64,000 bases of DNA from Firmicutes bacterium UBA4874 (GTDB taxonomy: Bacteria; Bacillota; Clostridia; Caldicoprobacterales; DTU083): the NCBI GenBank assembly GCA_002399435.1, contig DHDO01000071.1, positions 37,629 through 101,628 of the forward strand. The letters are read 5' to 3'. The position numbers and the translations under genes were made by a program. The notes below the pieces were generated by a model, which worked only from the letters and a program-made list of their open reading frames with translations, had not been told where the DNA came from and did not search any database. Shown here piece after piece: positions 1 to 9,571 of this stretch (position 1 is the stretch's first letter; every line of letters begins with the position of its first letter).

Positions 1-923
1 TCCTTTAAATATTGGCGGGCATTTTCACGACCCTGACCAATACGGGTATCACCATAGGAATACCATGAGCCACTTTTGGAAATAATGTTCTGTTCTGCTG
101 CGATGTCCAAAACGGATCCTTCCCTGGAAATCCCCTCACCGTACATGATATCGAATTCTGCCTGCTTGAATGGCGGAGCCACCTTATTCTTTACCACCCT
201 CGCCCGGGTGCGGCTGCCGACCATATTGCTGCCCTGCTTCAGGGTTTCAATCCTTCGGATATCCAGGCGGATGGATGCATAGAACTTCAGGGCACGTCCT
301 CCGGGAGTGGTCTCCGGATTACCAAACATCACACCAACCTTCTCCCTCAGCTGGTTGATAAAAATCGCTGCTGTCCTGGATTTATTTATGGCACCGGAAA
401 GCTTACGGAGAGCCTGAGACATCAATCTGGCCTGAAGGCCCACGTGCGAGTCTCCCATTTCTCCCTCGATCTCAGCCCGGGGAACCAGAGCGGCAACGGA
501 ATCGACGACAACCACATCCACGGCACTGCTGCGAACCAACGCTTCCATAATCTCCAGAGCCTGTTCTCCGGTATCCGGCTGGGAAACCAGCAGGTTCTCC
601 GTGTCCACTCCCAGCCTGGCTGCATACTGCGGATCCAGCGCATGCTCTGCATCCACAAAGGCTGCTGTGCCGCCTCTCTTTTGAGCCTCCGCAATGACAT
701 GCAGCGCCACTGTCGTCTTTCCGGAGGACTCCGGTCCAAATATTTCTGTAACCCGGCCTCTGGGAATGCCGCCTACCCCCAGTGCAATATCCAGGCCCAA
801 AGCTCCCGTTGGAATGACATCCACATTTAAATGAGTGGATTCTCCCAGTCTCATGATCGAACCCTTCCCAAACTGTTTTTCAATTTGCGCCATGGCCATA
901 TCCAATGCCTTATGTTTATCCAT
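1..923 (-). CDS. recA: Recombinase RecA (3' end cut by window edge)
   Basis: RecA forms filaments on single-stranded DNA, drives homologous strand exchange and stimulates LexA self-cleavage in the SOS response. The visible 307 residues start [20 protein letters not shown] and include the Walker A motif GPESSGKTT (about residues 63-71), a Walker B-like [10 protein letters not shown], and the L1/L2 region with [20 protein letters not shown]. RecA proteins are usually about 340-350 residues, so roughly 40 C-terminal residues lie beyond base 1. The ATG at 923 is the only start that gives the family N-terminus. The gene has its own promoter and LexA box in the 78-base gap after cinA, so it is an SOS gene even though cinA lies just upstream. 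Identity is certain. Confidence 0.98.
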   Translation of the reverse strand, partial: MDKHKALDMAMAQIEKQFGKGSIMRLGESTHLNVDVIPTGALGLDIALGVGGIPRGRVTEIFGPESSGKTTVALHVIAEAQKRGGTAAFVDAEHALDPQYAARLGVDTENLLVSQPDTGEQALEIMEALVRSSAVDVVVVDSVAALVPRAEIEGEMGDSHVGLQARLMSQALRKLSGAINKSRTAAIFINQLREKVGVMFGNPETTPGGRALKFYASIRLDIRRIETLKQGSNMVGSRTRARVVKNKVAPPFKQAEFDIMYGEGISREGSVLDIAAEQNIISKSGSWYSYGDTRIGQGRENARQYLK

Positions 924-944
924 ACCTATCCCCCCATATGCACA

Positions 945-956
945 GAACATTTGTTC
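945..956. promoter_or_regulatory. LexA (SOS) box in front of recA
   Basis: The palindrome GAACATTTGTTC matches the core of the Gram-positive LexA operator (GAAC-N4-GTTC). It starts 8 bases downstream of the recA -10 element, so LexA bound here would cover the transcription start. The match is seen in the sequence; regulation by LexA is inferred from the family. Confidence 0.8.
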
Positions 957-963
957 CGGTTTC

Positions 964-992
964 ATTATATAATATACCGACCGATCCGTCAA
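964..992 (-). promoter_or_regulatory. recA sigma-A promoter
   Basis: On the minus strand a -35 TTGACG (987-992) is separated by exactly 17 bases from a perfect -10 TATAAT (964-969). The LexA box lies just downstream. The element sits between the cinA stop codon and the recA start. Confidence 0.8.
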
Positions 993-1001
993 ATAAGTTT
1001 C

Positions 1002-2240
1002 TTACTTCAACGACAGGAGATAAAGTCGCAGCTCATTCAGCAGGTGCATGACAGCTCCATTTTTGATCAGTATCCGGTCTCCATCCAGGTGAAGTTCCTT
1101 TGCCGAGGCACCATTTTGATCTGCAATAGCTATATGGACAAGACCTACCGGTTTTTGGGGAGAACCTCCTCCCGGGCCTGCAATTCCTGTTGTGGCAATG
1201 CCGATATCCGATTTGGAAGTTTTCCGGATTCCTTCTGCCATTTCCAAAGCGGTCTGTCTGCTGACGGCTCCATAAGTTTTCAGGGTTTTCGGAGAAACAC
1301 CAAGTCGCGCGATTTTTGCCTGATTGCTGTAGGTAACGCAGCCTTCCAGCAAAACATCCGAGGCTCCGGGGACATTGGTGATCCGATTGGAAACCAGTCC
1401 GCCTGTGCAGGACTCTGCCACGGACAAGGTACGGCCCTTTTCCCTTAGCAAATTCACCACCACGGATTCCATCCGGTCCTCATCGAAGCCATAGATTGCT
1501 GTTCCCAGGCGTTTTTCAATTTCCTGCTCCATGGGCCGGATCAATGCTTCACCTTCTTCCGGGGAAGAAGATTTGGCGGTGATTCTCAATGTTACCTCGC
1601 CTACTCCAATCAGAGGTGCCAAAGTGGGATTTTTCTGATTTACAAGAAGATCCTTTACCATTTCCTCCACTGCGGACTCTCCGATTCCATAAATCCGAAG
1701 CACTCTGGAGTAAATGCCCTGACCGCTTTTCCTTTTCAGATACGGGAAGGCATAGTGGTCGAACATGTGCTGCAGCTCAGAAGGAGGGCCGGGAAGAACA
1801 ATATAGGATTTCCCGTTGGCTTCCATGACAGCGCCGGGAGCCGTTCCGATATCATTTTGCAGGATAATGGAATCTTTGGGGAACATAGCCTGCTTGACAT
1901 TGTTTTTTGTCATCGTTCTGCCCATCGCCGAAAAATGGTTCCGTATCCGTTCCAGACTGGGCTGATGCAGCACCAGATCCAATCCCAGAAACGTCGCCAC
2001 CGTTTCCTTGCTTAAATCGTCCATGGTAGGGCCCAGTCCGCCGGTTGTGATAATGATATCCGAACGATCTGATGCAATACGCAATGTCCGGAGGAGCCGG
2101 TCCCGGTTGTCTCCCACCACCGTATGCCAATACACGTCAATGCCCAATGAGGACAGCTGCCTGGATAAATACTGGGCATCTGTATTGGATATCTGACCCA
2201 AAAGCAATTCACTGCCTACACCAATAATCTCCGCATTCAT
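1002..2240 (-). CDS. cinA: CinA: nicotinamide-nucleotide amidase / competence-damage inducible protein
   Basis: CinA recycles pyridine nucleotides: the C-terminal domain (PncC type) deamidates nicotinamide mononucleotide, and the N-terminal MoaB/MogA-like domain (COG1058) is linked to ADP-ribose pyrophosphatase activity. At 412 residues the protein has the usual length. The N-terminus MNAEIIGVGSELLLGQ and the TTGGLGPTMDD motif mark the MoCF-like domain, and SVAESCTGGLVSNRI marks the start of the amidase domain near residue 260. The ATG at 2240 follows a good SD (AGGAGG). cinA next to recA and pgsA is a conserved Firmicutes arrangement. No odd features. Confidence 0.97.
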   Translation of the reverse strand: MNAEIIGVGSELLLGQISNTDAQYLSRQLSSLGIDVYWHTVVGDNRDRLLRTLRIASDRSDIIITTGGLGPTMDDLSKETVATFLGLDLVLHQPSLERIRNHFSAMGRTMTKNNVKQAMFPKDSIILQNDIGTAPGAVMEANGKSYIVLPGPPSELQHMFDHYAFPYLKRKSGQGIYSRVLRIYGIGESAVEEMVKDLLVNQKNPTLAPLIGVGEVTLRITAKSSSPEEGEALIRPMEQEIEKRLGTAIYGFDEDRMESVVVNLLREKGRTLSVAESCTGGLVSNRITNVPGASDVLLEGCVTYSNQAKIARLGVSPKTLKTYGAVSRQTALEMAEGIRKTSKSDIGIATTGIAGPGGGSPQKPVGLVHIAIADQNGASAKELHLDGDRILIKNGAVMHLLNELRLYLLSLK

Positions 2241-2276
2241 AAAAAGCCTCCTGCTTCCCGTATGATCTCATTCGTT

Positions 2277-2810
2277 TCAATGAAACACCGACCGGTTCTT
2301 ATAGATATAATCCACTCCAGAAAAAATGGTAAACAAGACAGACGCATACAGAAGAATCTGATCCATGGGAATTCCAATATATCGAAATGGAAAATTATCC
2401 AGAATCAATGCAGTAATCGCCATAATCTGGGTAACGGTTTTCACTTTCCCCCACCAGCTGGCAGCAATGACCTTTCCTTCGTTTACAGCCAGAAGGCGAA
2501 ATCCGGTAATCACCAATTCCCGGCTGATGATAATAATGGCGACAACTGCCGGTACTTTACCGCTTCCCACCAGACAAACCAATGCAGAAGTGACAAGGAG
2601 CTTATCTGCCAAAGGATCGATAAATTTACCGAAATTCGTAATCTCATTTCTCTTTCTTGCGATATGCCCATCCAAACTGTCTGTAAATGCAGCAAGGAGA
2701 AAGAGGATTACAGCAAAAACATTATTGCCTGGAAAGGGCACCAGCATAAAAAGTAAGAACAATGGAATCAGTAGGATCCGAAAGATTGTTATTTTATTTG
2801 CGAGATTCAT
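2277..2810 (-). CDS. pgsA: CDP-diacylglycerol--glycerol-3-phosphate 3-phosphatidyltransferase
   Basis: PgsA condenses CDP-diacylglycerol with glycerol-3-phosphate to phosphatidylglycerol-phosphate, the committed step of anionic phospholipid synthesis in the membrane. The 177-residue protein is strongly hydrophobic with several membrane spans. It carries the CDP-alcohol phosphatidyltransferase signature DG-x2-AR-x8-G-x3-D-x3-D, seen as DGHIARKRNEITNFGKFIDP followed by LAD near residues 45-68. Its start overlaps the 3' end of rimO by 17 bases, which suggests translational coupling. The start ATG has a GGGGGAAG-type SD. Confidence 0.96.
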   Translation of the reverse strand: MNLANKITIFRILLIPLFLLFMLVPFPGNNVFAVILFLLAAFTDSLDGHIARKRNEITNFGKFIDPLADKLLVTSALVCLVGSGKVPAVVAIIIISRELVITGFRLLAVNEGKVIAASWWGKVKTVTQIMAITALILDNFPFRYIGIPMDQILLYASVLFTIFSGVDYIYKNRSVFH

Positions 2811-4131
2811 AGACTTCCCCCACTAAATCATAATCATAGGCCTTCTTCACCGCGACGTTTACAAAGCTGTCGATCGGAAGCGGGGTCTGGCTTCTGATAT
2901 AAATCAACCCGTCCACTTCCGGAGCCTCTCCGCAGGACCTGCCATAATACAGGCCTTTCCCTTCCCTGCCTTCCACCAGGACCTCACAGATCTGACCCAC
3001 CCGGGCCTCCATCCGTTTCCTGGATACCTGCCTTTGTGCAGCCATCAGCCGGATTCTTCGCTCCTCCTTGACCGATTCTTTTACCTGATTGGGAAAATCT
3101 GCAGCCCGGGTGCCTTCCTCCCGGGAATACGCGAAGACTCCCACATGATTGAAATGTCCTTCCTTCACAAAGTCCAGAAGATCCTGGAATTCAGATTCTC
3201 CTTCCCCGGGAAACCCAACCATAAGGGATGTCCGGATGACAATCCCGGGCATTCGCTCCCGAAGGGATTTGAGCAAAATCCGGATCTGGTGTTCTGTTGT
3301 ATCCCGATTCATCCCGGATAAAATTTTCGGGTTTACATGCTGAATCGGAATATCCAGATAGTTACAGATTTTATCTTGCCTTACCATTTCATCCATCAGC
3401 TCCGGGGTAATCCGGTCCGGATAGCAATACATCAGGCGGATCCATTTCAGATCCGGTATTTGGCACAGCTCCCTCAAAAGCGTGATCAAATGAAACTCCC
3501 CTTCTGAATCCTCCCCATATCTGGTAACATCCTGTGCTACAATGATAAATTCCCGTATTCCCTTCTTCGTCATACTCTTTGCTTCTTCTACGATGGCAGA
3601 CGGCTTTCTGCTTCGAAATCTGCCCCGAAGTCTGGGAATAATGCAATAGGAGCAATGGTTGTCACAGCCCTCGGCAATCTTGAGATAGGCAACCGGGCCG
3701 GTGGTGCTGATGATCCTGGGCAGGCCCTCGTCCGTGAAATCATTTAAATGCCCCAGATAAGCCTGATGTCTTCCCTTCCGGACATCCTCCAACACTTCAA
3801 TGATTCTGGTGTAGTTTCCTGTCCCGACCACCGCATCAATTTCCGGGATTTCCTTCATCAATTCCCTGCTGTAACGTTCCCCGAGACAGCCGGAAACAAT
3901 CAGCGCCCTGCATCTCCCTGTCTCCTTGTATTGCCCCTGTTCCAGTATTGTGTTGATGGACTCCTCCTTGGCAGGCCCGATAAATCCGCAGGTATTGACA
4001 ATCAGGATATCCGCCTGGGAAGATTTATTTACAATCTCATAACCATTTTCGCGGAGCAGTCCCAGCATAATCTCCGCATCCACCTGATTTTTGGCACATC
4101 CCAGGGATACCATTCCAACTTTATTCCACAA
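2794..4131 (-). CDS. rimO: Ribosomal protein S12 methylthiotransferase RimO
   Basis: RimO is a radical-SAM enzyme that methylthiolates the conserved aspartate of ribosomal protein S12. The 445-residue protein has the UPF0004 N-terminal domain (start MWNKVGMVSLGCAKNQVDAE, with the NTCGFI cluster segment), the radical-SAM CxxxCxxC motif in EGCDNHCSYCIIP near residue 155, and a C-terminal TRAM domain. SLGCAKNQVD and the overall order distinguish it from MiaB. The start codon is TTG at 4131, preceded by AAGGAG at 9 bases. It is cotranscribed with ftsK upstream and pgsA downstream. Confidence 0.96.
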   Translation of the reverse strand: MWNKVGMVSLGCAKNQVDAEIMLGLLRENGYEIVNKSSQADILIVNTCGFIGPAKEESINTILEQGQYKETGRCRALIVSGCLGERYSRELMKEIPEIDAVVGTGNYTRIIEVLEDVRKGRHQAYLGHLNDFTDEGLPRIISTTGPVAYLKIAEGCDNHCSYCIIPRLRGRFRSRKPSAIVEEAKSMTKKGIREFIIVAQDVTRYGEDSEGEFHLITLLRELCQIPDLKWIRLMYCYPDRITPELMDEMVRQDKICNYLDIPIQHVNPKILSGMNRDTTEHQIRILLKSLRERMPGIVIRTSLMVGFPGEGESEFQDLLDFVKEGHFNHVGVFAYSREEGTRAADFPNQVKESVKEERRIRLMAAQRQVSRKRMEARVGQICEVLVEGREGKGLYYGRSCGEAPEVDGLIYIRSQTPLPIDSFVNVAVKKAYDYDLVGEVYESRK

Positions 4132-4151
4132 GTAAGGCTTCTCCTTCCGTT

Positions 4152-6476
4152 TTATCCCTCTTTATACTGCTCTTCAAACTCTTCTTTGCTGATCAGAACA
4201 TTTCTTGGCTTGCTGCCATCGAATCCACTGACCAGTCCGCGCTTTTCCATTTCGTCGATCAGGCGGGCTGCACGGGCATATCCTACCCGCAGCCTGCGCT
4301 GAATCATGGAAATGGAGGCTTGTCCCGCATCAATGACCACTTGAATGGCATCCGGCAGCAGCTCATCTTCATAATCGTCCTGTTTGCCGTCCTCCTCTGC
4401 TGCGGTTTCTTCCATTACTTCCATGTTGTAATCCGGGCCCGCATTCTGATTCTTGATGCAGGTCACCACAGACTCCACTTCTTTTTCCGTGATAAAAGCA
4501 CCCTGTACCCGGATAGGTTTGTTCAGACCGGACGGATAAAACAACATGTCTCCCCTGCCCAGCAGCTTTTCCGCGCCACCCATGTCCAGAATCGTCCGGG
4601 AATCGGTCTGTGAGGAAACGGCAAAGGCAATCCGGGAAGGAATATTAGCCTTGATGACACCGGTAATGACATCCACCGAAGGCCGCTGTGTTGCAATGAC
4701 AAGGTGGATCCCGGCCGCTCTGGCCATTTGAGCCAGTCTGCATATGGCATCTTCCACATCGCCTGGCGCAACCATCATCAGATCCGACAATTCATCAATA
4801 ATGACCACAATCTGAGGAAGCCTGGTCTCCTCTGCGGATAACCGTTCATTGTAAGTCCCAATATCCCGTACTCCCTTATCGGCGAACTTCCTGTATCGGG
4901 AGACCATCTCCTGCACCGCCCAGTTCAGAGCTCCGGCCGCCTTCTTGGGATCGGTCACAACAGGTATCATCAGATGGGGAATGCCGTTGTATGTATTCAA
5001 TTCCACCACTTTGGGATCAATCATAATCAGCCGGACTTCATCCGGAGTCGCCTTGTACAGAATGCTGACAATCAGGGAATTGATGCATACGCTTTTCCCT
5101 GATCCCGTTGCCCCGGCAATCAGCATATGCGGCATTTTGGCGATGTCCGCTATGATATTCTTCCCTGCGATATCCTTCCCAAGGGCAAAGGCCAGCTTGG
5201 ATGGGTGGTTGAAAAAGCTATCCGATTCCAATACTTCACGAATCAGCACCGGAGCAACATTCTTGTTGGGCACTTCAATGCCGATGGCGGCTTTTCCCGG
5301 GATAGGCGCTTCAATCCGCACACCGGGTGCTGCCAGATTCAATGCAATGTCATCGGATAGACTGACAATACGGCTGACTTTTACACCGGGAGCCGGCTGG
5401 AGCTCGTACCGGGTGATAACCGGCCCGCGACTGACCTGATTCACCTTGGCGGAGACCCCGAAGCTCTTCAGGGTTTCTTCCAGCAGCCTGGCATTTCCCA
5501 CAACGGTTTTTTCCAGCAACGCACTTCTCTTTTTCTGCACCGGTTCCTGCAGCAGAGAGACCGGAGGAGTCATATAGGGGAGAGATTCCTGCTGCGTTTT
5601 TATCTCAGAAGGCGGTGCCTCTTTCCTGCCTTCCTGCTTTTGAGGACTTTCCGCCTGATCCGGCCCGTCTTTTTTCTCCTGTTCCTTTTCCTTCAGAAAA
5701 TCAATGATTTTGATTTCCGATGCCCGTGAATCCCCATCCTGTCCGCCGGCTTCGGCTGCCTCCGGAGAAGGAAATGATCCGGGACCATTGGGCTCGCCTA
5801 CCGATTGGGCCGGCTCTGTCAACAGCTTTCTCTCTTCAAAAACGACTTTTTGCTTCTCTGCAGCCATCAACAGCGTTTTGCCAAACTTTACGATGCCCTT
5901 TCCCACAGCACCAAGGTGAAGAAGCCTATAGACACGGCAACCAACCTGCCTCAAAGAGAGATTGGTCAGCAGCATAAGATTGATCATCATCACAGTTATG
6001 ATAAAGATGAAGGCGCCCGGCAAGCCAAACAGGGAGTAAACCAGGTAACTGAACGGTGCGCAGACTGCACCGGTCCCCTTTGTTTCCTGTCCTTTCCCCT
6101 CCTGGTACGAGGATAGGATAAAAGGCTTCATCCCTTTGTCCGTTATAAAACTGGAAAAATAAAGTAAATGAAGAAGACAGAGCAGAAAATAGGCGGTAAC
6201 CAAAGACAAAACCCATTTCCTGCTGTTGCTTTTCCTGTGCCTTGAAAGAATGATCCAAATCCCCTGCGTTACCGTCAGGACCGGCAGCAGATAAGCGGTC
6301 AGCCCGAATAAGCCTCTCAGGACACCGGACAGTGCATGCCCCACGGCTCCGGAATATTCCCTGAAATATACAGTCAGCCCAAAGAAAAGGCCCAATGATG
6401 CAACAAGAACCCCTGCAATTTCATGTGTTCTTCTTTTTTTTTGAGTGATGGATTTAGTCCTTTTCTTCTTCTTCAC
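4152..6476 (-). CDS. ftsK: FtsK/SpoIIIE-type DNA translocase
   Basis: This membrane-anchored AAA+ motor pumps double-stranded DNA across the division or sporulation septum. An N-terminal region with about four membrane spans (residues 20-190) is followed by a charged, low-complexity linker rich in E, K, Q and P, the motor domain with Walker A GATGSGKS and Walker [11 protein letters not shown], and a C-terminal winged-helix gamma domain ([19 protein letters not shown]) that reads polar DNA signals. I chose the GTG at 6476 because GAGGTG lies 6 bases upstream; an in-frame GTG at 6485 overlaps that SD. At about 774 residues it matches SpoIIIE-length proteins. Whether it serves vegetative division, sporulation or both cannot be told. 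Confidence 0.95.
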   Translation of the reverse strand: MKKKKRTKSITQKKRRTHEIAGVLVASLGLFFGLTVYFREYSGAVGHALSGVLRGLFGLTAYLLPVLTVTQGIWIILSRHRKSNSRKWVLSLVTAYFLLCLLHLLYFSSFITDKGMKPFILSSYQEGKGQETKGTGAVCAPFSYLVYSLFGLPGAFIFIITVMMINLMLLTNLSLRQVGCRVYRLLHLGAVGKGIVKFGKTLLMAAEKQKVVFEERKLLTEPAQSVGEPNGPGSFPSPEAAEAGGQDGDSRASEIKIIDFLKEKEQEKKDGPDQAESPQKQEGRKEAPPSEIKTQQESLPYMTPPVSLLQEPVQKKRSALLEKTVVGNARLLEETLKSFGVSAKVNQVSRGPVITRYELQPAPGVKVSRIVSLSDDIALNLAAPGVRIEAPIPGKAAIGIEVPNKNVAPVLIREVLESDSFFNHPSKLAFALGKDIAGKNIIADIAKMPHMLIAGATGSGKSVCINSLIVSILYKATPDEVRLIMIDPKVVELNTYNGIPHLMIPVVTDPKKAAGALNWAVQEMVSRYRKFADKGVRDIGTYNERLSAEETRLPQIVVIIDELSDLMMVAPGDVEDAICRLAQMARAAGIHLVIATQRPSVDVITGVIKANIPSRIAFAVSSQTDSRTILDMGGAEKLLGRGDMLFYPSGLNKPIRVQGAFITEKEVESVVTCIKNQNAGPDYNMEVMEETAAEEDGKQDDYEDELLPDAIQVVIDAGQASISMIQRRLRVGYARAARLIDEMEKRGLVSGFDGSKPRNVLISKEEFEEQYKEG

Positions 6477-6492
6477 TATTATCACCTCAGTC

Positions 6493-6548
6493 TTCCATAT
6501 TCGTCAGCATCCCGGGATTTTCCTTCCCAGGTCCTGCGTAATATGGAA
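6493..6548 (-). promoter_or_regulatory. Leader inverted repeat in front of ftsK
   Basis: Nine-base arms TTCCATATT and AATATGGAA pair perfectly across a 38-base loop that itself contains short complementary segments. The structure lies in the 5' leader between the predicted promoter and the SD and ends about 6 bases before the SD. It could modulate ribosome access. Its function is unknown. Confidence 0.45.
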
Positions 6549-6571
6549 CGGAAGGATTCATCAATAAATTG

Positions 6572-6600
6572 ATTATATCACTTCCTGGGCATGTAATCCA
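6572..6600 (-). promoter_or_regulatory. Probable ftsK-rimO-pgsA promoter (extended -10)
   Basis: On the minus strand a perfect TATAAT (6572-6577) carries the extended TGA immediately upstream. The -35 TGGATT (595-600 of the 6.5 kb block) is weak but at 17-base spacing. It lies between the ylzJ terminator and ftsK. Confidence 0.55.
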
Positions 6601-6626
6601 TATAGATGGAAAAAAAGCAAACGAAC

Positions 6627-6660
6627 AAAAAAATCCCGGGGCTTTACGATTCTTCCCGGG
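6627..6660 (-). terminator. Intrinsic terminator across the ylzJ stop codon
   Basis: On the minus strand CCCGGG pairs with a second CCCGGG across a 14-base loop and is followed by a run of seven T. The ylzJ stop codon lies inside the loop. It separates the tepA-ylzJ transcript from ftsK. Confidence 0.6.
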
Positions 6661-6874
6661 GATTGAGGGTATATTCCAGTTTTGATCCAGGCTGCAGGAC
6701 CGGATTCAGATAGTCCTTCAGGTTGGTACTGAATATCCGGTTGATTTGAACGGTTTTTTCATCCATCGGAATCACTTCCATCCGGATTCCATGATATTCG
6801 ATTTCCGTGGTCGTCTGTATTTCTTCTTTCTGCTGCCAGATAAGATTCGGATCCACTATGGTGTGAAGAATCAT
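6644..6874 (-). CDS. ylzJ: YlzJ-like small protein
   Basis: A 76-residue protein beginning [15 protein letters not shown] and ending LNPREES. The N-terminal MILHTIVDP and the conserved position directly behind tepA and near spoIIIE identify the YlzJ-like family, whose function is unknown. The protein is soluble with no membrane span. Its start overlaps the tepA stop codon by four bases (ATGA-type coupling) and has an AAGGGG SD. It is probably cotranscribed only with tepA, as a terminator follows. Confidence 0.8.
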   Translation of the reverse strand: MILHTIVDPNLIWQQKEEIQTTTEIEYHGIRMEVIPMDEKTVQINRIFSTNLKDYLNPVLQPGSKLEYTLNPREES

Positions 6875-7596
6875 TCTGATTCCCCTTTTCTCAAACGGAT
6901 CAGTTCCCGCAGCTTCTCCATGGCATTTCGGATTCCGCCGACTTCATGGATCAGGCCGTTGGAAACCGCCTCCTGTCCAATCAGAACGGTACCCACTTCA
7001 TTTGCCAATTCTCCCGTTCGGTAAAGAAGTTCATTCCATCTCTCCGTCGTAATGGAAGAATGGTTTGTAATAAAGCTGGATATCCTTTGCTGCATCTTAT
7101 TGAAGTATTCATAAGTCTGCGGTCCTCCGACCACAAGGCCGCTCATTCGGATCGGATGAATGGTCATGGTGGCGGTGGAAGCAATAAAGGTATAATCCGT
7201 GCATACGGACAGTGGAACACCGATGCTGTGACCACCGCCCAAAACAAGCGATACAGAAGGTTTGGACATGGTACTGATCATTTCCGCAATCGCCAGGCCG
7301 GCTTCCACATCCCCTCCCACCGTGTTCAGAATCAGCAGCAGTCCGTCAATTTCACTGCTTTCTTCAATGGCCGCCAACTGGGGAATCACATGCTCATATT
7401 TTGTGGTTTTATTTTGGGGCGGCAATACCATATGGCCTTCTATTTGTCCGATAATGGTCAGACAGTGGATATTGCTTTCCCTTGCCGCCGGGATGTTCTG
7501 TGCCCCCATTTCCTTTATATTGTTTGCTGTTCCGGTGGTGTTCGCCTGGCCGGACGGTTGTGGGCCCGTGCCCTGTGCCTGATCTCTCATTTTCAT
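6871..7596 (-). CDS. tepA: ClpP-class serine protease TepA (translocation-enhancing protein)
   Basis: The core is a ClpP/crotonase fold. The segment [12 protein letters not shown] holds the nucleophilic serine in the GxS context, preceded by [17 protein letters not shown], which is the typical ClpP-like substrate groove. B. subtilis TepA is linked to protein export and to spore outgrowth. I chose the ATG at 7596 because GGAGG lies 5 bases upstream; the upstream ATG at 7620 has no SD. That gives 241 residues with a polar, low-complexity N-terminus (residues 3-35) before the protease domain. It lies between aspartokinase and ylzJ, with a terminator separating it from aspartokinase. Confidence 0.9.
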   Translation of the reverse strand: MKMRDQAQGTGPQPSGQANTTGTANNIKEMGAQNIPAARESNIHCLTIIGQIEGHMVLPPQNKTTKYEHVIPQLAAIEESSEIDGLLLILNTVGGDVEAGLAIAEMISTMSKPSVSLVLGGGHSIGVPLSVCTDYTFIASTATMTIHPIRMSGLVVGGPQTYEYFNKMQQRISSFITNHSSITTERWNELLYRTGELANEVGTVLIGQEAVSNGLIHEVGGIRNAMEKLRELIRLRKGESE

Positions 7597-7656
7597 TTTT
7601 GCCTCCGTTTTTCTTTCCATTCACAATTTATGTCGGCCTTAGTATTTCCAGGCAGG

Positions 7657-7684
7657 CAAAAAAAATGAGCCCTGACGGCTCATT
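7657..7684 (-). terminator. Intrinsic terminator after aspartokinase
   Basis: On the minus strand AATGAGCC, a five-base loop and GGCTCATT form a perfect 8-bp stem followed by a run of eight T. The stem begins within the last codon and stop codon of the aspartokinase gene. It ends the dpaA-dpaB-dapG transcript. Confidence 0.85.
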
Positions 7685-8888
7685 GTGTGGAAAGTTTAAA
7701 TTCTTCATGAAGGGCAAGAACAGCAGGAACCGTATCCTCTCCCTTTACCAGGCAGGAAATGGTCGAATGGGAGTCGGAAGTCTGAAGCACTTCGATCTGT
7801 CTTGCAGTCAATGCCTGGATGATTCTGGACATGACACCGGGAATTCCCCGCATACGATCTCCAACGACGGAAATCTTGCTGCAGTTCTCGATGACATGGT
7901 AAGGCTTTTTCTGTTTCTCCAATATCTCCAATGTCTTTTTTGTGGCATGACCTTCTATGGTAAAGACCATCTGATTCGGAAAAATATTTATGATATCAAT
8001 ACTGATCCCATTGCCCGCCAAGCATACCAGAATATCGTTCTGATCCTTCATCCCTTCCGTTTCTATGGTAAACTGCGTTCTTCCCGTCATATGTGCGATA
8101 CTCGTGATCAACTGACCGGATTTTTGATGCTGCTTTCGTCCCGGTTGGGAAGAGACCACCGTTCCGGGAGAATTGGTCATGGTGTTTTTGATGATAATCG
8201 GTATTCCGCTCCTCATGGCAATCTCCACTGCCTTGGGATGGATGACCTTTGCTCCCTGATCTGCAATCTGAAGAATCTCAGAATAACTGATCGTTCTCAG
8301 CGTGGATGCATCAGCTACAATTCGCGGGTCCGCCGTCATAATTCCGTCCACATCGGTATAGATCTCAATGGATTCCGCTTTCAGGGCTTCTCCCAGTATG
8401 GCTGCCGTTGTATCGCTTCCGCCTCTGCCAAAGGTAGTGATCTCCCCGCCTTTGGTGGATCCCTGGAAGCCGGCGACCACCGGTATTTTTCCCTGCTCCA
8501 GCAGGTGAACAATATAATCCGGCCGGGCTTCCAGGATGTCGGCATTTCCGTGGTTTTCATCCGTCAGGATACCTGCCTGCCTGCCGGTAACCGCCACCGC
8601 ATCATATCCCTTGCCCTGCAGGGTATTGGCCATGACGACGGAAGACAGGATCTCCCCCACGGACATCAGAAGATCCATTTCCCTGGGATGAATATCCCGG
8701 TAAATATCCCTTATAAAATCAATCAGGGTATCGGTTGCATAGGGATCGCCCCTTCTGCCCATGGCAGAAACAACCACCACAGACTGAAATCCGCTTTTCC
8801 GGGCATTGATGATTTTCCGGACAGCCATTTCCCGGGTTTTTGATTCCGCAACCGATGTACCCCCAAATTTCTGTATCTCAATTCTCAT
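7680..8888 (-). CDS. dapG: Aspartokinase (DapG-type)
   Basis: Aspartokinase phosphorylates aspartate, the first step toward diaminopimelate, lysine, threonine and, through dihydrodipicolinate, spore dipicolinic acid. The 402-residue protein has the N-terminal kinase motif KFGGTSVAE, the FGRGGSDTTA segment, and two C-terminal ACT domains (from about residue 265, with FTIEGHATKKTLEILE) that usually sense lysine or diaminopimelate. The ATG at 8888 has SD GGGAGG at about 5 bases; the longer reading frame to 8912 is not needed. It follows dpaB, as in the B. subtilis spoVF cluster, but asd and dapA, which flank it there, are absent. Confidence 0.93.
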   Translation of the reverse strand: MRIEIQKFGGTSVAESKTREMAVRKIINARKSGFQSVVVVSAMGRRGDPYATDTLIDFIRDIYRDIHPREMDLLMSVGEILSSVVMANTLQGKGYDAVAVTGRQAGILTDENHGNADILEARPDYIVHLLEQGKIPVVAGFQGSTKGGEITTFGRGGSDTTAAILGEALKAESIEIYTDVDGIMTADPRIVADASTLRTISYSEILQIADQGAKVIHPKAVEIAMRSGIPIIIKNTMTNSPGTVVSSQPGRKQHQKSGQLITSIAHMTGRTQFTIETEGMKDQNDILVCLAGNGISIDIINIFPNQMVFTIEGHATKKTLEILEKQKKPYHVIENCSKISVVGDRMRGIPGVMSRIIQALTARQIEVLQTSDSHSTISCLVKGEDTVPAVLALHEEFKLSTQ

Positions 8889-8946
8889 AGGCGCCCTCCC
8901 TATCTGTCCCATTTCCTCTCGTATGCGTCCATTTTTTACTCTATCA

Positions 8947-8952
8947 ATTATA
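8947..8952 (-). promoter_or_regulatory. Possible dapG promoter (-10 only)
   Basis: A perfect TATAAT lies on the minus strand in the 86-base gap between dpaB and dapG, about 60 bases before the dapG start. No convincing -35 is visible at 17 bases. It could allow aspartokinase expression outside sporulation. Confidence 0.3.
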
Positions 8953-8974
8953 CAACAAAATCGATCTGTTTTTC

Positions 8975-9571
8975 TTATGGATTTTCTTTTTTCTCAATCA
9001 TAACAGGTTGAATCTGTGATTTTTCCATTGCCTTCCTGGATGCTTCCAATATCTGAGTCATATCCGATACCAGGGAATTTGGCTTTTTTGACGGGTTATC
9101 CTGAAACATGGGAACCAGAAAAACATTTTTCAGATTCAGAGCCATGCCGATATTCCTTGCATTGTTGCCAAGGCCATCGTTGGTGGCTACTGCAATCAGA
9201 AGTGGTCTCTGATTCCTCAGATGCGCCTTGGAAGCCATCAATACAGGCGTATCCGTTATCCCATTTACCAGTTTTGCCAGCGTATTTCCGGTGCAGGGCG
9301 CGATGATCATCAGATCCATTTTTCGAACGGGTCCGAAAGGCTCTGCCTCAACTATGGTATCCACCGGTTCCCGCCCGGTAATGTCCACGACCTTTTCCCG
9401 AAAGGCGAGGGCTGTGGTAAACCGGGTATCGGTTGTGGCTATGGCGTTGGAGAATACGGGGAAAATCTCGGCTCCTTCTTCCTTCAGCAGCTTTATCTGG
9501 GGAAGTACCGCATCCAACGTGCAAAAAGACCCGGTCACACAAAATCCAATCTTTTTTCCTTTCAACAACAA
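8975..9571 (-). CDS. dpaB: Dipicolinate synthase subunit B
   Basis: DpaB (SpoVFB) is a flavoprotein of the HFCD/phosphopantothenoylcysteine-decarboxylase fold that works with DpaA to oxidise dihydrodipicolinate to dipicolinic acid in the sporulation mother cell. The 198-residue protein begins MLLKGKKIGFCVTGSFC and has IIAPCTGNTLAKLVNGITDTPV, typical of this flavoprotein fold. The start is the first of three TTG codons, at 9571, with GGAGG upstream, and the gene overlaps the dpaA 3' end by 10 bases. Dipicolinate is restricted to endospores, so the gene marks a spore former. Confidence 0.95.
   Translation of the reverse strand: MLLKGKKIGFCVTGSFCTLDAVLPQIKLLKEEGAEIFPVFSNAIATTDTRFTTALAFREKVVDITGREPVDTIVEAEPFGPVRKMDLMIIAPCTGNTLAKLVNGITDTPVLMASKAHLRNQRPLLIAVATNDGLGNNARNIGMALNLKNVFLVPMFQDNPSKKPNSLVSDMTQILEASRKAMEKSQIQPVMIEKKENP

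Noticed and set aside
7482-8843. 453-codon open frame on the plus strand
   Set aside because: It lies opposite the aspartokinase gene, has no family similarity, and is explained by codon bias of the coding strand.
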